Shown here in pieces: positions 31,016 to 35,149 of a stretch of DNA of 35,149 bases. The stretch comes from CAYNFP01 sp964492595 (GTDB taxonomy: Bacteria; Bacillota_I; Bacilli_A; RF39; UBA660): contig CAZBKY010000004.1 of the NCBI GenBank assembly GCA_964492595.1, positions 1 through 35,149 on the forward strand, given 5' to 3'. A program made the position numbers and the translations under genes. The notes beneath the pieces are model-generated. The model ran no database searches. It saw only the letters and a program-made list of their open reading frames with translations, and had not been told where the DNA came from. Positions within the stretch are counted from its first letter, which is position 1. Each line of letters begins with the position of its first letter.

Positions 31016-32135
31016 CGATATAAAATTTTTAGAAAAAATTACCAATCAAAAACCAATGAAAAATTTTAAACTTTTTGATTATAAACAAGTATTGAAAATG
31101 AAAATGAAGGAAAAATATAATAAATATTTACCGCTATCTAATATTAATGAATCATTTTGTATTAGTGTTGAATATACTTATGGGTTTGATTACCAAAGAT
31201 ATGATGCCACTTTACAATATAATAATTATTTTAAAAATCTTTATGATATTGATGATTTAAAAACAAAGACTATTTTTACTAATAGTGGAATGGCGGCAAT
31301 TAATGCTATTATTAAAACTCTTCAAAAGTATTCAAAGTATAAAATAAAATACAGTAAAGATATTTATTTCGAAACTCAAAAATTAATTAAATTGTTAAAT
31401 ACTAATAAATTATGTAGAAAAATTTTATGGTTAGATACAATCAGTTATAATTTTGAATTTACATTGAATAATATAGCTAAATATGAAATCATAATTATTG
31501 ATACAACTTGTTTTCATTCGCATTTATTTAAGGATTTAATATATGCAATAATTAACTCTGGTAAATTATGTATCTTATTAAGAAGTCATACAAAACTTGA
31601 TATGCTTGGCTTAGAATACTGTACTTTAGGGTCTATAACTTATGTACTACCTAGAAAAATTGATACATTTAAATGGAAAAAATTAAAAAAGATGATAATA
31701 TTTAATATGGAGTATATTGGTCATTCCGGCTTAGGAGTAACCGAGCATAATATATTCCCGTTATTAAATAATAAAAAAATTATTACTTTAAATAAAAAAC
31801 GGATAATGCGAATTATAAAGAATAATCTATATGTTTATAATAAATTACATGTTAATAATAAATTTATTTTACCTAATCACTCTTTATTTTTGTTATTAAA
31901 TGTGAATTTAAATATGAGTTTAAATGATTTAAAAAATAAAGTTATTGATTTTTGCGAAAATAATAAAATTTGCTTTTTTTCACCATCTTTTGCTTTTGAT
32001 TATATTGCATTAGATACATACTATGATTCTAATATGAAAGCTTATACTATAAGAATTTCAATTGGAGATGTTAAATTAGATGTGATCGATAAATTTATAG
32101 TATTATTATCGGAGTTTATTAATGATTATCTTTAG
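31008..32135 (+). CDS. Cystathionine gamma-synthase-like PLP enzyme
   Basis: The 375-residue protein has the fold-type I hallmarks of the Cys/Met metabolism family. These are FTNSGMAAINAI (PLP phosphate loop), IIIIDTTCFHSHLF (the Asp binding the pyridine N), and LLRSHTKLDMLG with the likely Schiff-base Lys K196 (canonical S-x-TK). The C-terminal domain is small (SMLNDLKN-like, then YTIRISIGDVKLDVID). It is divergent, AT-rich and shorter in the N-terminal tetramerisation arm, so the reaction (beta/gamma elimination or replacement, or amino-acid side-chain installation) is unknown. Overlaps of 8 bases upstream and 14 bases downstream tie it to the operon. Confidence 0.65.
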   Translation: MNNDIKFLEKITNQKPMKNFKLFDYKQVLKMKMKEKYNKYLPLSNINESFCISVEYTYGFDYQRYDATLQYNNYFKNLYDIDDLKTKTIFTNSGMAAINAIIKTLQKYSKYKIKYSKDIYFETQKLIKLLNTNKLCRKILWLDTISYNFEFTLNNIAKYEIIIIDTTCFHSHLFKDLIYAIINSGKLCILLRSHTKLDMLGLEYCTLGSITYVLPRKIDTFKWKKLKKMIIFNMEYIGHSGLGVTEHNIFPLLNNKKIITLNKKRIMRIIKNNLYVYNKLHVNNKFILPNHSLFLLLNVNLNMSLNDLKNKVIDFCENNKICFFSPSFAFDYIALDTYYDSNMKAYTIRISIGDVKLDVIDKFIVLLSEFINDYL

Positions 32136-33375
32136 TATTGATGGATTGCCACAACATTCTAAACATTATTTAGCAATGGATTATAATTCTAAAACAATTT
32201 ATACTGCACTTTGCGATCCATTATTTAAATATAATAATGAAAGCAAAAGTTATGAATGTAATGCTTGTGAAAATTATAAAATTAAAAATTATTTTAAAAC
32301 ATATATTATTACACTCAGAACCGATCTTTTTTATAACGATGGAAGAAAGGTTATGGTTAATGAGTATAAAAAATCTATTGAAAAATTTTTAAAAAGAAAT
32401 AAAAAATTAAATATTTATTTTAAAAATATTAAAGAAATATTCTGTAGAGGTAATATTATAGTATTCAATTTAATTAAACCAGATAGATTTTTTATTGATA
32501 AATTATCTTTATATCAACTTTCACCTAGAAATTGCGGTCCCTTCTCGATAAATAGTATAAATAATTATGAAATAAATTTAACTTCAAATAATTATTATCG
32601 TAAAAACCTTATTTCAAATTTAAAATATATAGTTGAATTAAATGAAAACAAACAAATTAATGCTTTTGAAAACAATATAATAGATATAACCAATAATACA
32701 TTGTATCCTATTGATTATTTACATAAATCTGGCAAATATAATGAAGAAGAAAGTATGATAATATATAATATTGAGTTGAGTACTAAACTTCCTATTAACA
32801 TAAGAAAAAACATTATTGCTAGTATTAATAAAAAAAATATCATAAAAATATTAAACAATAAAGCAATAGATATTGATGTGTTTTCTTTATTAAATATTAA
32901 ATTGAAAAAAATTAAGACAAAAAATGTTAGATATGATAAAAAAATAACTATTGGTTATAATAGCTTTTATCCTAACAAACTTGTTGCTGAGTCTCTTAAT
33001 AACGATTTAAAATTAAAAAATTATAAGACAGAATTGAAAGAATATTCTTTTAATAATTATGATGCAGATAATTGCGATATAAACATAGTGCTAAATTATT
33101 TTGAATTTTATAATCCGTTATATTTTTACGAAAGTAAATATTTTCAAACCGTAATGAAAACAGATAAAAGTTATTCGTTTATATTAAATTTATATAAAAA
33201 AATTGGCAGTAATATATTATTAAAACAAATTTATAAAAAATTCAGAAAAAAATATATAAAAGAAGCATTGGTTACCACGAAAAGCAGATATTTAACTAAT
33301 TTAAAAACAAAAGAATTTTCATTTTTATCATTAAATTATGACATTTTCGAACTAAAAGGAGATAAGACTTTATGA
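32122..33375 (+). CDS. Signal-less SBP_bac_5-like (oligopeptide-binding fold) protein
   Basis: This is a tentative call. The 417-residue protein has landmarks of family 5 solute-binding proteins (OppA/DppA/NikA): TYIITLRTDLFYNDGRKVMV followed by a helix with SIEKFL (compare TLRdgvkFhDGtPltAeDV), then LSPRNCGPFSINSINNYEIN with LTSNNYY (compare GTGPYk...lvrNpnYW). No signal peptide or lipobox is present; the start MIIFSIDGLPQHSKHY is hydrophilic after five residues. It is therefore predicted to be cytoplasmic, unlike transporter-linked members. It could bind the peptide during maturation or the product for immunity. Cysteines at CNACEN might be a metal or disulfide pair. Overlaps with both neighbours (14 and 4 bases) show it belongs to the operon. 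It is very Lys/Asn/Ile-rich. Confidence 0.5.
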   Translation: MIIFSIDGLPQHSKHYLAMDYNSKTIYTALCDPLFKYNNESKSYECNACENYKIKNYFKTYIITLRTDLFYNDGRKVMVNEYKKSIEKFLKRNKKLNIYFKNIKEIFCRGNIIVFNLIKPDRFFIDKLSLYQLSPRNCGPFSINSINNYEINLTSNNYYRKNLISNLKYIVELNENKQINAFENNIIDITNNTLYPIDYLHKSGKYNEEESMIIYNIELSTKLPINIRKNIIASINKKNIIKILNNKAIDIDVFSLLNIKLKKIKTKNVRYDKKITIGYNSFYPNKLVAESLNNDLKLKNYKTELKEYSFNNYDADNCDINIVLNYFEFYNPLYFYESKYFQTVMKTDKSYSFILNLYKKIGSNILLKQIYKKFRKKYIKEALVTTKSRYLTNLKTKEFSFLSLNYDIFELKGDKTL

Positions 33376-35021
33376 AAGAGATTAGTTTTAATAGTGTTAA
33401 AAAAAATTTTGGATTTAATAACGTTTTAAATGATTTTAATATGGAAATTTTTACCGGTGATAAAATAGGACTTATTGGTCAAAATGGCAGTGGTAAAACT
33501 ACCATATTTAAATTGATAAGTGGTGAAGAAAGTGTAACTGCAGGTAACGTTTCGGTACGGAAAAATGTGAAAATAGGCGTTTTATTACAAATTTCACAGG
33601 TGGTTAATTCTAATATAAGTGCTTATGATGTTTTAGTGCAAGAACTTGCAGATTATTTCAAATTTGTTAATAAATTAAGAAAAATTGAAGATTTAATGAG
33701 TACTAGTTATAGTAAAAAGCTTATAAATGATTATGCTAAATTACAAGTTGAATTTGAAAGATTGGGAGGGTACGGAATAGATGCTAAAATTAGCAAAATT
33801 TGTAACGAATTTAAATTAAATAAGGATTTATTAATAAAACCATTCAATAAATTATCTAGTGGGGAAAAAACAATAGTAAAGTTAGCTTCTTTAATTTTAA
33901 CAGAACCAGATATTCTTTTGCTAGATGAACCTACAAACCATTTAGATATTGATACATTGGAATGGTTTGAAAAATATTTAAAAAATTATAATGGAACTAT
34001 CTTAATAGTATCTCACGATAGATATTTTTTAGATAAGGTTGTAAATAAAATTATTTTAGTTGAAAGGGGAAAAAGCGAAATTTTTTTTGGAAATTATTCT
34101 TATTACTTAGAAGAGAGTGAGCGAAGAATAATGAATGAATTTGAAGATTTTAAAAATCAGCAAAAATTAATTACAGCTATGAAAGCTAAAATAAAACAAT
34201 TGCAGGAGTTTGGTAAATTGGCATTTCCTGGTGGAGAACCTTTTTTTAAAAGAGCAGCCAGTATACAAAAAAGATTAAATAGGATTGAACTACTGGAAAA
34301 ACCTTTAGAGCAAGGAGATTTACCACTTTATTTTGAAATAAAAGATAGAAGTGGTAAAGATGTATTAGTTGGGGAAAACATTAAATTGATACTTGGAAAT
34401 AAATTATTATTTGATAAAGCAAACTTTCATGTTGTTTTTGGTGAAAAAGTATGTTTAATGGGGAAAAATGGTAGTGGAAAATCTTCATTAATAAAAGCAT
34501 TACTTGGTTCTATCACATTGGATAGTGGTAAAATTATAATTGGTACAAGGATAAATATAGGATATATACCTCAAGAAATAATTTTTGAAGACGACACTGA
34601 AACGATATTTGAATATGCCAGGAAAAACTTTATTAAAGGAGAAACTTACTTACGCTCAGCATTAGCACATTTCATGTTTAATGGTGAAATGGTTTTTAAA
34701 AAAGTTGGTAAATTATCTGGTGGCGAAAAGGTAAGATTAAAATTATTTGAACTTATTCAAAAACATGCCAATCTCATTATACTTGATGAGCCTACAAATC
34801 ATATTGATATTCATACTAGAGAATTGTTAGAAGAAGCTTTAAACGAATATAAAGGAACATTATTATTTATTTCACATGATAGATATTTTATAAATAAATT
34901 AGCCAAAAGAGTTTTATATATTGAAGATAATAGAATAAATTCTTATATAGGAAATTATGAAGATTATAAAAATTATAAAAAAGTTTTTGATTTAAAAAAT
35001 AAAAATGAAAATAATATATAA
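33372..35021 (+). CDS. ABC-F family ATPase, possible self-resistance factor
   Basis: This 549-residue protein has two ABC domains and no membrane helices. Domain 1 has GQNGSGKTT (near residue 36), LSSGEKTIV, LLLDEPTNHLD and VSHDRYF. Domain 2 has GKNGSGKSS, LSGGEKVRL, IILDEPTNHID and ISHDRYF. A charged interdomain linker of about 80 residues carries QKLITAMKAKIKQLQEFG and FFKRAASIQKRLNR. It keeps canonical motifs in both halves, unlike the Lsa-type protein at 1396, and resembles the broader YdiF/Uup-like ribosome-associated group. Its ATGA overlap with the preceding gene and AAAGGAG site put it in the peptide operon. An ABC-F gene at the end of an antibiotic operon often protects the producer's ribosome, but a housekeeping role cannot be excluded. 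Confidence 0.85.
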   Translation: MKEISFNSVKKNFGFNNVLNDFNMEIFTGDKIGLIGQNGSGKTTIFKLISGEESVTAGNVSVRKNVKIGVLLQISQVVNSNISAYDVLVQELADYFKFVNKLRKIEDLMSTSYSKKLINDYAKLQVEFERLGGYGIDAKISKICNEFKLNKDLLIKPFNKLSSGEKTIVKLASLILTEPDILLLDEPTNHLDIDTLEWFEKYLKNYNGTILIVSHDRYFLDKVVNKIILVERGKSEIFFGNYSYYLEESERRIMNEFEDFKNQQKLITAMKAKIKQLQEFGKLAFPGGEPFFKRAASIQKRLNRIELLEKPLEQGDLPLYFEIKDRSGKDVLVGENIKLILGNKLLFDKANFHVVFGEKVCLMGKNGSGKSSLIKALLGSITLDSGKIIIGTRINIGYIPQEIIFEDDTETIFEYARKNFIKGETYLRSALAHFMFNGEMVFKKVGKLSGGEKVRLKLFELIQKHANLIILDEPTNHIDIHTRELLEEALNEYKGTLLFISHDRYFINKLAKRVLYIEDNRINSYIGNYEDYKNYKKVFDLKNKNENNI

Positions 35022-35048
35022 AATTTATATACTATTTTATAAGATTAT

Positions 35049-35074
35049 AATTTTAAATTTTAAATTTTAAAATT
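35049..35074. terminator. AT-only bidirectional hairpin between convergent genes
   Basis: AATTTTAAA (35049-35057) and TTTAAAATT (35066-35074) form a 9-base-pair stem between the ABC-F gene and the convergent partial gene. The stem has no GC pairs, so its strength is doubtful. Confidence 0.4.
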
Positions 35075-35149
35075 ATTAATTGAAGGTTTAATAGATCTTG
35101 TAGCCCAAAATGCTGGAATGCCATCTTCAATCGCTTCTGGATAATCATT
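35060..35149 (-). CDS. 3' end of an unidentified minus-strand gene (partial)
   Basis: The complement reads in frame from the window edge to a TAA at 35060-35062 and encodes NDYPEAIEDGIPAFWATRSI then KPSINNFKI. The composition is protein-like (Trp, Pro, Asp, Gly) and unlike the surrounding AT noise, and the gene is convergent with the operon. Twenty-nine residues are too few to name it. Depending on the full gene it could belong to the peptide system (immunity peptidase, exporter) or start the next region. Confidence 0.5.
   Translation of the reverse strand, partial: NDYPEAIEDGIPAFWATRSIKPSINNFKI

Noticed and set aside
1..35149. Mollicute genetic code (TGA as Trp)
   Set aside because: Several genes (trmH-like, rbgA, ftsW, phosphotransferase) end in TGA at natural C-termini, and Trp is TGG throughout.
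1..35149. CRISPR arrays, tRNA or rRNA genes
   Set aside because: No regularly spaced repeats, tRNA cloverleaf sequence or rRNA segments were seen; the only direct repeats are coding repeats at 19822-20643.

Overview
This window looks like a chromosomal stretch of an AT-rich, Gram-positive-type bacterium (Bacillota, probably a gut-associated Bacilli or Erysipelotrichia-like lineage). It was probably assembled from a metagenome or draft genome, because a run of exactly 100 N at 29453-29552 joins two contigs. The evidence is strong AGGAGG-type ribosome binding sites, consensus TTGACA/TATAAT promoters, a T-box in front of ileS, the rimM-trmD-rplS-lepB-rbgA order, and a pbp-mraY-ftsW wall block. 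TGA is used as a stop, so the code is standard, and the murein genes exclude a wall-less mollicute. The genus cannot be named from sequence alone. Almost everything is on the + strand.

Layout. (1) 1-1180: a single-pass membrane protein with an acidic, InlB-repeat-like extracytoplasmic part. (2) 1180-6880: an accessory block holding an Lsa/Vga-type ABC-F antibiotic-resistance ATPase, a family 2 glycosyltransferase, an aminoglycoside (streptomycin 6-kinase-like) phosphotransferase with an apparent one-base frameshift, a DUF3419/BtaA-like SAM enzyme and an IS200 transposase. The block is framed by two similar terminator hairpins. (3) 6883-11084: an RNA-modification and ribosome operon (YgjP-like metallopeptidase, TrmH-family methyltransferase, RimM, a 46-residue peptide, TrmD, an unknown protein, L19 with a structured leader, signal peptidase I). 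(4) 11085-12395: an ASCH protein followed by a graveyard of 5'-truncated genes. (5) 12396-16665: RbgA, then a T-box-controlled type 2 isoleucyl-tRNA synthetase whose signature is GIHH instead of HIGH. (6) 16735-19507: comEA-comEC DNA-uptake genes. (7) 19558-22350: a repeat lipoprotein and a secreted helical protein. (8) 22454-26519: class B PBP, MraY and FtsW, the core of lipid II synthesis and septal polymerisation.

(9) 26560 to the window end is the most interesting part: a tightly coupled operon that looks like a microcin C-like or other ThiF-dependent peptide antibiotic pathway. A promoter drives a 30-codon precursor-like peptide. A terminator follows it at once, and then come a PEP-synthase/PPDK-like phosphotransferase, a ThiF/MccB-type adenylating enzyme, (after the N gap) a methyltransferase-like domain fused to a fold-type III PLP decarboxylase, a cystathionine-gamma-synthase-like PLP enzyme, a peptide-binding-protein-like protein with no signal peptide, and an ABC-F ATPase that may give self-protection. 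The architecture (peptide, terminator, E1-like enzyme, SAM enzyme plus PLP decarboxylase) parallels mccA-mccB-mccD-mccE. The candidate peptide, however, ends in Ser rather than the Asn needed for classical microcin C chemistry, and the extra phosphotransferase and PLP enzyme suggest a different product. The roles in this part are inferred from motifs and gene order, not demonstrated.
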